NCBI RefSeq assembly: GCF_014283215.1
Contig: NZ_JACOMF010000007.1
Span: 62,001 to 126,000, forward strand
Source of the DNA: Siccirubricoccus deserti
Lineage (GTDB): Bacteria > Pseudomonadota > Alphaproteobacteria > Acetobacterales > Acetobacteraceae
Direction: 5' to 3'
DNA length: 64,000 nucleotides
A program made the position numbers and the translations under genes. Each line of letters begins with the position of its first letter. The first letter of the stretch is position 1. This document shows positions 27,254-35,661 of this stretch, piece after piece. Under the pieces are notes generated by a model. The model saw only the letters and a program-made list of their open reading frames with translations, did no database searches and was not told where the DNA came from.

Positions 27254-27649
27254 ATGCGGCGGAACCGGATCCTTCTCGCCATGATGGCTGCCGCCGCCGG
27301 CGGTGACCTGGCGCTGGCGCAGCCACGCGAGGCACCCTACGCGGCACGGCCGAAAGTGGAGGCGCGGGACGGCGCGGGCGTGTACCGCGCGATGTGCCAG
27401 GGCTGCCATATGCCCGATGGGCGCGGCGCCGCCGGCGCCGCCGCCTACCCCTCCCTGGCGAACAACCCGAAGCTCGCGGTGGCCGGCTACCCATTGGCGC
27501 TGGTACTGAAGGGCCAGCGCGCCATGCCCGCCGTGGGCGCGTTCCTCGACGACGAGCAGGTGGCGGCGGTCGTGGGTTTCATCCGCACCCATTTCGGCAA
27601 TGACTACCGGGAGGCGGTGGCGGCGGCGGATGTGGGGGCGATGCGATGA
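27254..27649 (+). CDS. exported mono-heme c-type cytochrome
   Basis: 131 residues. Signal peptide MRRNRILLAMMAAAAGGDLALA, then a class I cytochrome c domain with one heme site MCQGCH (about 46-51) and a likely axial Met in RAMPAVG (about 93). Start ATG 27254 is 5 bp after the amine oxidase stop; an alternative GTG at 27245 would overlap it. The stop overlaps the RidA start by 4 bp. Likely role is electron acceptor for the co-transcribed flavin enzyme, comparable to the cytochrome used by the nicotine oxidoreductase NicA2. Confidence 0.88.
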   Translation: MRRNRILLAMMAAAAGGDLALAQPREAPYAARPKVEARDGAGVYRAMCQGCHMPDGRGAAGAAAYPSLANNPKLAVAGYPLALVLKGQRAMPAVGAFLDDEQVAAVVGFIRTHFGNDYREAVAAADVGAMR

Positions 27650-28176
27650 TGAAGGCAGGGATGATGACGCGGCGCATCCACGGTGGGTGGCCAGGCCTCG
27701 GCCTGCTGATCGGCCTCGCGGCCGCTGCCCCGGCGGCGGCGCAGGATGTCGTGCGGCACCCGATTCCGAATTCGGACTTCCCCATCGCCGCGGCGGTGGA
27801 GGTGCCCGCCAATGCGACGATGGTGCATCTCAGCGGCGCGGTGCCGCCGCTCGTGGATCGCGCGGCGCCGCCCGATACGGTCGCGGCCTATGGCGGCGAC
27901 ATGCGGAGGCAGACAATCGGCACGCTTCGCAGCATTGAGGCGACCCTCAGCCGCCTCGGGCTCGGCATGGGCGACGTGGTCCGGATGCAGGCCTTCCTGG
28001 TCGGCGACCCGGTGCATGATGGCCGAATGGACTTCGACGGGTTCATGCAGGGCTACCGGGAGTTCTTCGGCACGCCGCAGCAGCCGAACCTGCCGGTACG
28101 CTCGGTCGTGCAGGTGGCCGGGCTGGTCAATCCCGGCTGGCTGGTCGAGATCGAGGTGAGCGCCGTGCGGCGCTGA
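27646..28176 (+). CDS. exported RidA/YjgF/YER057c family protein
   Basis: 176 residues. Signal peptide with MTRR and GLGLLIGLAAAAPAAAQ, cut near residue 33, then a complete Rid domain: VHLSGAVPP, QTIGTLRSIEATLSRLGLGM, GDVVRMQAFLV and QPNLPVRSVVQVAGLVNPGW. The Arg of PVRSVVQV corresponds to the residue needed for imine/enamine hydrolysis in active Rid enzymes. Most Rid proteins are cytosolic; an exported copy directly behind an exported amine oxidase fits a job of hydrolysing its imine product. ATGA overlap with the cytochrome gene. Confidence 0.87.
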   Translation: MMKAGMMTRRIHGGWPGLGLLIGLAAAAPAAAQDVVRHPIPNSDFPIAAAVEVPANATMVHLSGAVPPLVDRAAPPDTVAAYGGDMRRQTIGTLRSIEATLSRLGLGMGDVVRMQAFLVGDPVHDGRMDFDGFMQGYREFFGTPQQPNLPVRSVVQVAGLVNPGWLVEIEVSAVRR

Positions 28177-28266
28177 CCAGGGCCGGGTACACCGACGCCT
28201 CGCCCGAACCCGTGATGGTTGGGCTTGGTCCGGCCATCCAGCCCAATGGTTCCGCCTCGGCCTCGG

Positions 28267-28289
28267 ATGCGCGGGTCAAGCCCGCGCAT
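28267..28289. repeat. REP-like palindrome / convergent terminator
   Basis: ATGCGCGGG, a 5-nt TCAAG loop, then CCCGCGCAT: a perfect 9-bp stem between convergent ridA-like and aminotransferase genes. This type of palindrome is a common dispersed extragenic repeat in alphaproteobacteria. A second weaker palindrome (TTGGGCT ... AGCCCAA) lies just before it at about 28219-28246. Confidence 0.55.
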
Positions 28290-28312
28290 GACGGAAAAGG
28301 CGCAGCACCCCG

Positions 28313-29497
28313 CTACGCATTGCCGTTCAGGTAGCTCATCGCCGCCTGCACGCCGGCCGGCTTGTGCGGCACGCCGGCCGCCCCCAGCCCCATCTCCACC
28401 CCGCCCAGGGTGCCGATCAGCGACAACGGCCCGAAATCGCCGAGATGGCCGATGCGGAACACCCGGTCGTTCAACTGGCCGAGGCCATTGCCGAGCGACA
28501 TGTTGAATTTATCGAGGATGGTGGCGCGCAGCGCATTGGCGCTGTGCCCCTCCGGCAGCCGCACCGCAGTCAGCGCCGAGGAATAATGCCGCGGCTCCGC
28601 GCACTGGATCTCGAGACCCCAGGCGCGGACGGCACGGCGCGTCGCCTCGGCGAAGCGGTCGTGGCGGGCGAAGACATTCTCCAGCCCTTCCTCGGTCAGC
28701 ATGTCGACCGCGGCATCCAGCCCGTAGAGCAGGTTGGTCGCCGGGGTATAGGGGAAGTAGCCGGTGGCGTTGGCGACCAGCATTGGCCGCCAGTCCCAGA
28801 AGCTGCGCGGCAGCTTCGCCGTCTCGGCCGCCCGCCGCGCCTTTTCGGATATGGCGTTGAAGGAGAGGCCGGGTGGCAGCATCAGCCCCTTCTGGCTGCC
28901 GGCGACGGTGACATCGACGCCCCATTCATCATGCCGGTAGTCGATCGACCCCAGCGAGGAAATGGTATCGACCAGCAGCAGCGCCGGATGGCCGGCGGCA
29001 TCGATCGCCCGGCGCACCTCGTCGATGCGGGAGGTGCAGCCGGTGCTGGTTTCATTGTGCACGACGCAGACGGCCTTGATGCCATGCGCCTTGTCCTCGC
29101 GCAGCGCCGCCTCGATGCCGGCGGCGTCGGCGCTGCGGCGCCAGTCGGTCTGGATGAACTCGGGCCTCAGCGAGAGCCGCTCCGCCATCTCCCGCCAGAG
29201 ATGGGCGAACCAGCCGGTCTCGCACATCAACACCCGGTCGCCGGGCGAGAGGGTATTGACCAGCGCGGCCTCCCAGGCGCCGGTGCCGGAGGCGGGGTAG
29301 ATCACCACCGGCCCCTCGGTCTTGAAGACGCTCCGCAGCTTCTCCAGCAGCTGGGCGCCGAACCTGCCGAAATCCGGGCCACGGTGGTCCATGGTCGGAT
29401 TGTCCATGGCGCGCAGCACGCGGTCGGGCACGTTGGTGGGCCCCGGAATTTGCAGGAAGTGGCGGCCGGCGGCGGGTTTGGACTGGAAATAGGCCAT
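28313..29497 (-). CDS. serine--glyoxylate aminotransferase / alanine--glyoxylate aminotransferase family
   Basis: 394 residues. Start MAYFQSKPAAGRHFLQIPGP at 29497. Class V PLP aminotransferase with the PGPTNVPDRVLRAMD entry, IYPASGTGAWEAALVN cofactor loop, the Asp of LLLVDTISSLGS and the PLP Lys in GSQKGLMLPPGL. Family members transfer the amino group of serine or alanine to glyoxylate, as in the methylotroph serine cycle (SgaA) or photorespiration-like glyoxylate removal. The window shows no other serine-cycle genes, so the pathway is open. Convergent with the Rid gene. Confidence 0.9.
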   Translation of the reverse strand: MAYFQSKPAAGRHFLQIPGPTNVPDRVLRAMDNPTMDHRGPDFGRFGAQLLEKLRSVFKTEGPVVIYPASGTGAWEAALVNTLSPGDRVLMCETGWFAHLWREMAERLSLRPEFIQTDWRRSADAAGIEAALREDKAHGIKAVCVVHNETSTGCTSRIDEVRRAIDAAGHPALLLVDTISSLGSIDYRHDEWGVDVTVAGSQKGLMLPPGLSFNAISEKARRAAETAKLPRSFWDWRPMLVANATGYFPYTPATNLLYGLDAAVDMLTEEGLENVFARHDRFAEATRRAVRAWGLEIQCAEPRHYSSALTAVRLPEGHSANALRATILDKFNMSLGNGLGQLNDRVFRIGHLGDFGPLSLIGTLGGVEMGLGAAGVPHKPAGVQAAMSYLNGNA

Positions 29498-29656
29498 GGC
29501 GGGTTTCCTCTTGTCAGGGCGGTTATGCCGTTGATCCATGGCAAGCCGCCAATGAGAAGCCCTTGTTGGATTGATGAGGATTATAGATCGGACAGGGGCT
29601 GGCATCGCCGGTAGTCTCCCGCCACCCGGCAGGACCAGCACGAAGGATACGTCCCC

Positions 29657-30646
29657 ATGGCCCAGGCCATCATGCTCCGCGACCATGGCGGGCCCGAGGT
29701 GCTGCGCCTCGAAGCGGTGGCGGTCGGCCGCCCCGGCCCGGGCGAGCTGCGGCTGCGGCAGACCGCCATCGGGGTGAATTTCCACGATTGCTACGTCCGC
29801 TCCGGTCTCTACCGCACCCTGCCCCTGCCCGGCGTGCCGGGCATCGAGGCCGTCGGCGTGGTTGAGGAGACCGGCATCGGCGTCACCGGCTTCGCTCCCG
29901 GCGATCGCGTGGCTTATGTCACCGGCGGCTACGGTGCCTATGCCTCGGAACGGCTGCTGCCGGCCCGGCTGGCGCTGAAGCTGCCGGCGGGGATGCCCGA
30001 CCTTCTGGCCGCCACGGTGCTGCTGAAAGGGCTGACGGCGGAGATGCTGCTGCGCCAGGTCCATCGCGTGGAGCCCGGCCAGACCCTGCTGGTGCATGCG
30101 GCGGCGGGCGGCGTCGGCCGGCTGCTCTGCCAATGGGCGGTGCAGCTCGGTGCCACCGTCATCGGCACCGCCGGCTCGGCGGCGAAGGCGGAGCTGGCCC
30201 GCGCCGCCGGTTGCCACCATGTCATCCAATACCGGGAGGAGGATTTCGTCGCGCGCGTCATGGCGATCACCGACCGGCGCGGCGTTGATGTCGCGTATGA
30301 TTCGGTCGGCAAGGAGACCTTCGACGGTTCGCTCGAATGCCTGGCATGGCGCGGGCATCTGGTGAATTTCGGCCAAGCCTCCGGCGCCATCCCGCCCTTC
30401 CAGATCGCCCGCCTCGCGGCGCGCTCCAATAGCCTGTCGCGGCCGATCGTCTTCCACTACATCGCCGAACGCCCGGCGCTGGAGGCGATGAGCGCGGCGC
30501 TCTTCGCCATGCTGGCAAGCGGCGCGGTCCGGGCGGAGGCCGGGCAGCCCCTGCCGCTGCGCGACGCCGCCCATGCCCATCACCTGCTTGAAACCCGTCA
30601 GGCCGAGGCACCGCTGGTGCTGCTGCCGCAGGATACCGACGCATGA
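29657..30646 (+). CDS. zinc-less MDR quinone oxidoreductase (Qor-like)
   Basis: 329 residues. MDR fold without structural zinc cysteines: GVNFHDCYVRSGLYR and PLPGVPGIEAVGVVEE in the catalytic domain, then the NADPH Rossmann motif VHAAAGGVGRLLCQWAVQLG (quinone oxidoreductase PROSITE-like). These enzymes reduce quinones with NADPH. First gene of a three-gene operon; its stop overlaps the following FAD/Fe-S gene by 4 bp. Confidence 0.92.
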   Translation: MAQAIMLRDHGGPEVLRLEAVAVGRPGPGELRLRQTAIGVNFHDCYVRSGLYRTLPLPGVPGIEAVGVVEETGIGVTGFAPGDRVAYVTGGYGAYASERLLPARLALKLPAGMPDLLAATVLLKGLTAEMLLRQVHRVEPGQTLLVHAAAGGVGRLLCQWAVQLGATVIGTAGSAAKAELARAAGCHHVIQYREEDFVARVMAITDRRGVDVAYDSVGKETFDGSLECLAWRGHLVNFGQASGAIPPFQIARLAARSNSLSRPIVFHYIAERPALEAMSAALFAMLASGAVRAEAGQPLPLRDAAHAHHLLETRQAEAPLVLLPQDTDA

Positions 30647-33549
30647 ATGCCCTGACCCGCACGCCGGCCCCGATCGGCGACAGCGCCCTGGCCGCGAGGC
30701 TCCGCCGCGAGACCGAGGGCGAGGTGCTGTGGTCCGCCGCCGACCGCGGCCGCTACGCCACCGATGCCAGCATCTACCAGATCGAGCCGGTGGGGGTGCT
30801 GGTGCCCCGCAGCATCACCGATGTCGAGGCCGCGCTCTCGATCTGCCGGGAGGCCGGGGTGCCGGTCTTGGCGCGCGGCGGCGGCACCTCGCAGTGCGGC
30901 CAGACGGTGAACCGCGCCCTGGTGATCGACTGCACGAAATACCTGAAGCGCGTCATCAGCGTCGAAGGCGATACGGCACGGGTCGAACCGGGAATCACCC
31001 TGGGTGCGCTGAACGCTGGGCTGGCGCGCTCAAGGAAATTCTTCCCGGTTGATCCCTCGACCTGGGCGCGCTGCACCATCGGCGGCATGGCCGGCAACAA
31101 CTCCTGCGGCAGCAAGTCGATCCGCTATGGGCTGATGGCCGACAACGTCACCGCCATCGACGCGCTGCTGGCCGACGGCACGTGCTTCAGCTTCGGCGCG
31201 CTGCCCGACAACCTTGGCGCCGGGGTGCCCGCCGGCGTCGCCGACCTGATCCAGCGGCTGCGGGCGCTCGGCGCGCGGGAGGCGGAGGAGATCGCCGCCC
31301 GCTTTCCCAACCAGCTCCGCCGTGTCGGCGGCTACAACATCGAATGCCTGACGCCCGCCGCCCGCGCCGAGGGCCGCGGCAACCTCGCCCGGCTGCTGGT
31401 CGGCAGCGAGGGGACCCTGGCCTTCTCCGCCGCGCTGGATCTGAAGCTGTGGCCGGTGAAGCCGCGCAAGATGCTCGGCATCTGCCAGTTCCCGAGCTTC
31501 CGCCGGGCGATGGATGCGGCCCAGCATCTGGTGACGCTCGACCCGGAGGCGGTGGAGCTGGTCGATCGCACCATGATCGACCTCGGCCGCAGCATCCCGC
31601 TGTTCCGCGCCACCATCGACAGGATGCTGATCGGCGAGCCGGACAGCCTGCTGATCGTCGAATTCCACGGCCATGAGGATGCGCCGCTGCTGGCGGCGCT
31701 GGACCGGCTAGAGGAGATGATGGGCGACCTCGGCCTGCCCGGCCAGGTGGTGCGCGCCGTCGATCCCGGCTTCCAGGCCGCCGTCGCCGAGGTGCGGGAG
31801 GCTGGCCTCAACATCATGATGAGCATGAAGGGCGATGGGAAGCCGGTCTCCTTCATCGAGGATTGCGCCGTCGCCCTGCCCGACCTCGGTGACTACACCG
31901 AGCGGCTGAACCAAGTGTTCGAGCGGCACGGCACCAAGGGCACCTGGTATGCCCATGCCTCGGTCGGCTGCCTGCATGTCCGGCCGGTGCTGAACATGAA
32001 GGATCCGGGCGATGTGCGCCGCATGCGCGAGATCGCCGAGGAATGCTTCGCCCTGGTGCGTGAATACAAGGGCTCGCACAGCGGCGAGCATGGCGATGGC
32101 ATCGTCCGCTCGGAGTTCAACGAGCCGATGTTCGGCAGCCGCATCGCCCGCGCCTTCGAGGCGGTGAAGGATGGCTTCGACCCGGGCAACCTGCTCAACC
32201 CCGGCCGGGTGGTACGACCACCGCGGATGGATGACCGCAGCCTGTTCCGTTACGGCCCGGAGTATGCCGCCGATCCGAAGGTGACGCCGGTGCTCGACTG
32301 GTCCGCCTGGCCTGGTCCCCAGGGCGGGCTGCTGGGCGCGGTGGAGATGTGCAACAACAACGGCACCTGCCGGAAATTCGACGCCAACGTCATGTGCCCG
32401 AGCTATCGGGTCACGCTCGACGAGCAGCACCTGACGCGCGGCCGGGCCAATACGCTGCGCCTGGCGCTGACCCGGCAGTTGCCGGGCGGGCTGGCGTCGG
32501 AGCAGGTGCATGAGGCGCTGTCGCTCTGCGTCTCCTGCAAGGGCTGCCGGCGCGAATGCCCGACCGGCGTCGACATGGCGAAGCTGAAGATCGAGGCCAT
32601 GGCGGCGCGCGCGCGGGAGCGCGGCATCAACGCCAAGGACCGGCTGATCGCCACCATGCCACGCTGGGCGCCCTATGCGGCGATGGCGCCCTGGGTCGCC
32701 AATGCCCGTGGCTGGGTGCCCGGCCTCGCCACACTGACGGAGAAACTCCTCGGCTTCGCCGCCGAGCGCCGGCTGCCCCGCTTCCGCGCCGATGCCTTCC
32801 ACGACGCCGAGTTGCCAGCGCCGGACGGGCGGGAGGGCGAGGTCATCCTCCTGCCCGACCTGTTCAACCGCTATTTCGAACCGGAGAACCTGCGCGCCGC
32901 CGCCCGGGTGCTGAACGCCGCCGGCTACCGTCCCACCGTCGCCCGCCCCCCGCGCGGCACCAGGCCGCTGGACGAGGGCCGCACCCTGCTCGCCGCCGGG
33001 CTGGTGGAGGAGGCGCGGGCCGAGGCGCGCCGCACCCTGGCGGCGCTGTCGGGATTCGGCAGCCCGGTGATCGGCATCGAGCCCTCCTCGCTGCTCACCC
33101 TGCGCGACGAATTCCCCAGCCTGCTGCCCGGGCCGGAGACGCAGCGCCTCGCCGGGCGCGCCCTGCTGCTCTCCGAATTCCTGACGCGGGAGAAGCCAGG
33201 CCTCGCCCTGAAGCCGGTGGCGCCGGCGGCGCATATCCATGGCCATTGCCACCAGAAGAGCTTCTCCGCCTTCCCCGCCGCAGTGGCGATGCTGACCCTG
33301 GTGCCCGGGCTGAAGGTCACCCCCATCACCTCCTCCTGCTGCGGCATGGCCGGCAGCTTCGGCTATGAGGCGGCGAACCTCGCGACCAGCAAGGCGATGG
33401 CGGAGCTGTCGCTGCTGCCGGCGGTGCGGGCGGCACCGGCCGAGGATCTGATCGTCGCCGACGGCACCTCCTGCCGCCACCAGATCGCCGATCTGGCCGG
33501 GCGGCAGGCGCTGCACAGCGTGCGCGTGTTGGAGATGGCATTGACATGA
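30643..33549 (+). CDS. FAD-linked oxidase and (Fe-S)-binding fusion dehydrogenase (YdiJ/2-hydroxyacid type)
   Basis: 968 residues with the whole two-part dehydrogenase in one chain. Residues about 40-480 form the FAD_binding_4/FAD-oxidase_C module (VLARGGGTSQCGQ, TIGGMAGNNSCG, SGEHGDGIVRSE). Then come cysteine clusters NNGTCRKFDANVMCPSY and CVSCKGCRRECPTG (from 629) for 4Fe-4S centres. The C-terminal CCG region has HGHCHQKSF and SSCCGMAGSFG. Such proteins oxidise D-lactate, glycolate, D-2-hydroxyglutarate or related hydroxyacids and pass electrons to the quinone pool. Coupled by 4-bp overlaps to the Qor and DUF924 genes. Confidence 0.92.
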   Translation: MNALTRTPAPIGDSALAARLRRETEGEVLWSAADRGRYATDASIYQIEPVGVLVPRSITDVEAALSICREAGVPVLARGGGTSQCGQTVNRALVIDCTKYLKRVISVEGDTARVEPGITLGALNAGLARSRKFFPVDPSTWARCTIGGMAGNNSCGSKSIRYGLMADNVTAIDALLADGTCFSFGALPDNLGAGVPAGVADLIQRLRALGAREAEEIAARFPNQLRRVGGYNIECLTPAARAEGRGNLARLLVGSEGTLAFSAALDLKLWPVKPRKMLGICQFPSFRRAMDAAQHLVTLDPEAVELVDRTMIDLGRSIPLFRATIDRMLIGEPDSLLIVEFHGHEDAPLLAALDRLEEMMGDLGLPGQVVRAVDPGFQAAVAEVREAGLNIMMSMKGDGKPVSFIEDCAVALPDLGDYTERLNQVFERHGTKGTWYAHASVGCLHVRPVLNMKDPGDVRRMREIAEECFALVREYKGSHSGEHGDGIVRSEFNEPMFGSRIARAFEAVKDGFDPGNLLNPGRVVRPPRMDDRSLFRYGPEYAADPKVTPVLDWSAWPGPQGGLLGAVEMCNNNGTCRKFDANVMCPSYRVTLDEQHLTRGRANTLRLALTRQLPGGLASEQVHEALSLCVSCKGCRRECPTGVDMAKLKIEAMAARARERGINAKDRLIATMPRWAPYAAMAPWVANARGWVPGLATLTEKLLGFAAERRLPRFRADAFHDAELPAPDGREGEVILLPDLFNRYFEPENLRAAARVLNAAGYRPTVARPPRGTRPLDEGRTLLAAGLVEEARAEARRTLAALSGFGSPVIGIEPSSLLTLRDEFPSLLPGPETQRLAGRALLLSEFLTREKPGLALKPVAPAAHIHGHCHQKSFSAFPAAVAMLTLVPGLKVTPITSSCCGMAGSFGYEAANLATSKAMAELSLLPAVRAAPAEDLIVADGTSCRHQIADLAGRQALHSVRVLEMALT

Positions 33550-34115
33550 GCCCGCAGGACATCCTCGACTTCTGGTTCGCCGGCAACCGGGAGGGCTTCC
33601 AGCCTCGCTGGTTCCAGCGCGACGATGCCTTCGACACCGCCATCCGCCAGCGCTTCGGCGCCTGGCTGCCGGCAGCGCGGCAGGGTAGCTGCGATGCCTG
33701 GGCGGCAACGCCGGAGGGCGCGCTGGCGCTCTGCATCCTGCTCGACCAGTTCCCCCGCAACCTGCACCGCGGCAGTGCCGAGGCCTTCGCCTGCGATGCC
33801 CGGGCCCGTAGCATTGCCCGCGCCGCGGTGCTGCGCGACCGCCACGACCTCGCCCTCTCGGCGACGGGGCGCAGCTTCCTGTACCTGCCCTTCGAGCATT
33901 CCGAGGCGATGGCCGACCAGGACCTCTCGGTCGCGCTGTTCGAGGGGCTGCGCGACCGCCCGCTGCATCGCGCCCCGGGTGGCACCATCGACTACGCCTG
34001 GAGGCATCGCGCGGTAATTGCCCGCTTCGGCCGCTTCCCTCATCGCAACGCGGCGCTGGGCCGGGAGAGCACGCCGGCGGAAGCTGCGTGGCTGGCGGCT
34101 GGCGGCGGCTTCTGA
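33546..34115 (+). CDS. DUF924 family protein
   Basis: 189 residues. Starts MSPQDILDFWFAGNREGFQPRW with family landmarks LDQFPRNLHRGSAEAFACD and FLYLPFEHSEAMADQDLSV. The fold is TPR-like helical repeats, and no enzymatic role is established. The start overlaps the FAD/Fe-S gene by 4 bp, making it the third gene of that operon. Confidence 0.9.
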   Translation: MSPQDILDFWFAGNREGFQPRWFQRDDAFDTAIRQRFGAWLPAARQGSCDAWAATPEGALALCILLDQFPRNLHRGSAEAFACDARARSIARAAVLRDRHDLALSATGRSFLYLPFEHSEAMADQDLSVALFEGLRDRPLHRAPGGTIDYAWRHRAVIARFGRFPHRNAALGRESTPAEAAWLAAGGGF

Positions 34116-34282
34116 ACCGCTGCCAGGCCATGCTGCGATGCAACATCTTGCAGTGCAGCATAAAATGGTCTATCTGGCACCCTAGAACGGGAGAGATTGC
34201 CGCCACGGCCCTTGCCTGAGTCCGCCGATCGGACCGGTCCGCAGCCCGCGTGCCGGCCGGACCCGGCGCAGAAGGGGGTCGC

Positions 34283-35023
34283 ATGAATCGCCGCAATTTC
34301 CTCGGAGCCGCACTTGCCGCGCCCGTTGTCTTCCGCACCACCGCTGCCCGGGCCACCGTGCCGGTCGATGTCGAGCTGGTCCTGGCGGTGGACGTCAGCC
34401 GCTCCGTCGACCCCGAGGAGCAGGAGATGCAATTCTCCGGCTATGAGGCTGCCTTCCGCGACCCCCGGCTGATCGAAGGCATCATGGGCGGGCCGCTCGG
34501 CGCCATCGCCTGTACCATGTTCACCTGGTCCGACTGGCACATCCAGAACCTCGTGGTGCCCTGGACCCAGCTGGACGGCCCGGCCTCCGCCAACCGCTTC
34601 GCCGATGCCATCGCCGCCGCGCCGCGCCGGACCTGGCTCTACACCTCCATCTCCGGCGCCATGGATTACGCCGCCAAACAGTTCGGCCAGGGCTTCGAGG
34701 GGATCCGCAAGGTGATCGACATCTCCGGCGACGGGGTGAACAACTCCGGCCGCCCGGTCGCAGAGGCGCGGGCCGAGGCGCTGGCCCAGGGCATCGTGCT
34801 GAACGGGCTGGCGGTGCTGGATCGGACCCCGACCCCGCTCTCCCTCGCCGCCGCCCTGCCGCCGCTCGATACCTACTACCGCGAGGAGGTCATCGGCGGC
34901 CCGGGCGCCTTCCTGGTGGTGGCCGAGGGCTTCGAGGCCTTCGAGACGGCGGTGCGCCGGAAGATCATCCGCGAGATCGCCGCGGCCCCCGCCCCGGGGG
35001 CGCTGGTGGAGCGCTTCGCGTAG
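34283..35023 (+). CDS. DUF1194 (VWA-like) secreted protein
   Basis: 246 residues. Signal MNRRNFLGAALAAPVVF (Tat-like NRRNFLG). The mature part is a von Willebrand A-type domain: MIDAS-like DVSRSVD at about 46-52, then ISGDGVNNSGRP. DUF1194 proteins are common in alphaproteobacteria and have no known ligand. Start ATG 34283 follows AAGGGGG. Alone on its strand; downstream lies the mobile-element scar region. Confidence 0.9.
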   Translation: MNRRNFLGAALAAPVVFRTTAARATVPVDVELVLAVDVSRSVDPEEQEMQFSGYEAAFRDPRLIEGIMGGPLGAIACTMFTWSDWHIQNLVVPWTQLDGPASANRFADAIAAAPRRTWLYTSISGAMDYAAKQFGQGFEGIRKVIDISGDGVNNSGRPVAEARAEALAQGIVLNGLAVLDRTPTPLSLAAALPPLDTYYREEVIGGPGAFLVVAEGFEAFETAVRRKIIREIAAAPAPGALVERFA

Positions 35024-35268
35024 CGTGGCTTCAGCCAGGCTGGAACGGTCTGCGTGAAATCACTCTGGGTTCAGATGTTTCAGAGCACGATGCCGGGCGC
35101 CGCAGAGGGTGGCTGCGCCGCGACGCCTCGGCCGCCTCACGGTCATGGCCGGGCTTGAACTGGATATCCGCAACTGGCTGATTTTGGTGGGTACATGGTT
35201 GCGCGGGCCTGGCCCGGGCGTGCCCGGACAGAGCGCATTTGCCTTCTTCGCTTGCCGGCGATGCCTCA

Positions 35269-35598
35269 GAGACCTTCCGGGAAGTTCTGCTTCAGCCTGA
35301 AGGGCTTACAGCGAGGCGCCGGAGCATGAGGCGGATCATAGCCAAGCGGATGAAGGCGGCAGCTTTGCGTGCGTGACGCTCGTAGTCGCGGGCCAGCCTA
35401 CGCCAGCGGCTGATCCAAGCGAGCGTCCTCTCCACGATCCAGCGCTTATTCGGCGTCCGTCAGGTCATTGGGGAGCGCAGGCCATGCCGGTCACAGGCAC
35501 GACGGTGTTCCGGCTTCCACATGCGGCACTTTCCATCCAGGCGCCCGCGACTGAATCACAGCAGGCTCAACAGATTCAAAATCTTTCCGGAAGGGCTC
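35269..35598 (-). mobile_element. internally deleted IS5-family element (MITE-like, about 330 bp)
   Basis: Bounded by inverted ends TCAGAGACCTTCCGGGAAG (35266-35284) and, on the other strand, TCAGAGCCCTTCCGGAAAG (ending 35601), 17 of 19 bases alike. Inside, minus-strand reading gives the start of an IS5-type transposase up to LTDAE, then jumps straight to its C-terminus NKRWIVERTLAWISRWRRL and on to a stop at 35292. The central catalytic part is missing, the junction lying at about 35455. The ends look intact, so a related transposase could still move it. Confidence 0.72.
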
Positions 35599-35661
35599 TG
35601 AGGACGAGGCTCAGGTAGAGATTCCTCGCGCCTTTTTCTTCGAGCTGTGTTCGCCTCGAGA

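Noticed and set aside
25422-27494. 690-codon minus-strand open frame
   Set aside because: Antisense to the amine oxidase and cytochrome genes; no domain, and the sense genes have signal peptides and cofactor motifs.
31708-34356. 882-codon minus-strand open frame
   Set aside because: Antisense to the FAD/Fe-S dehydrogenase and DUF924 genes; low-complexity translation without any recognisable motif.
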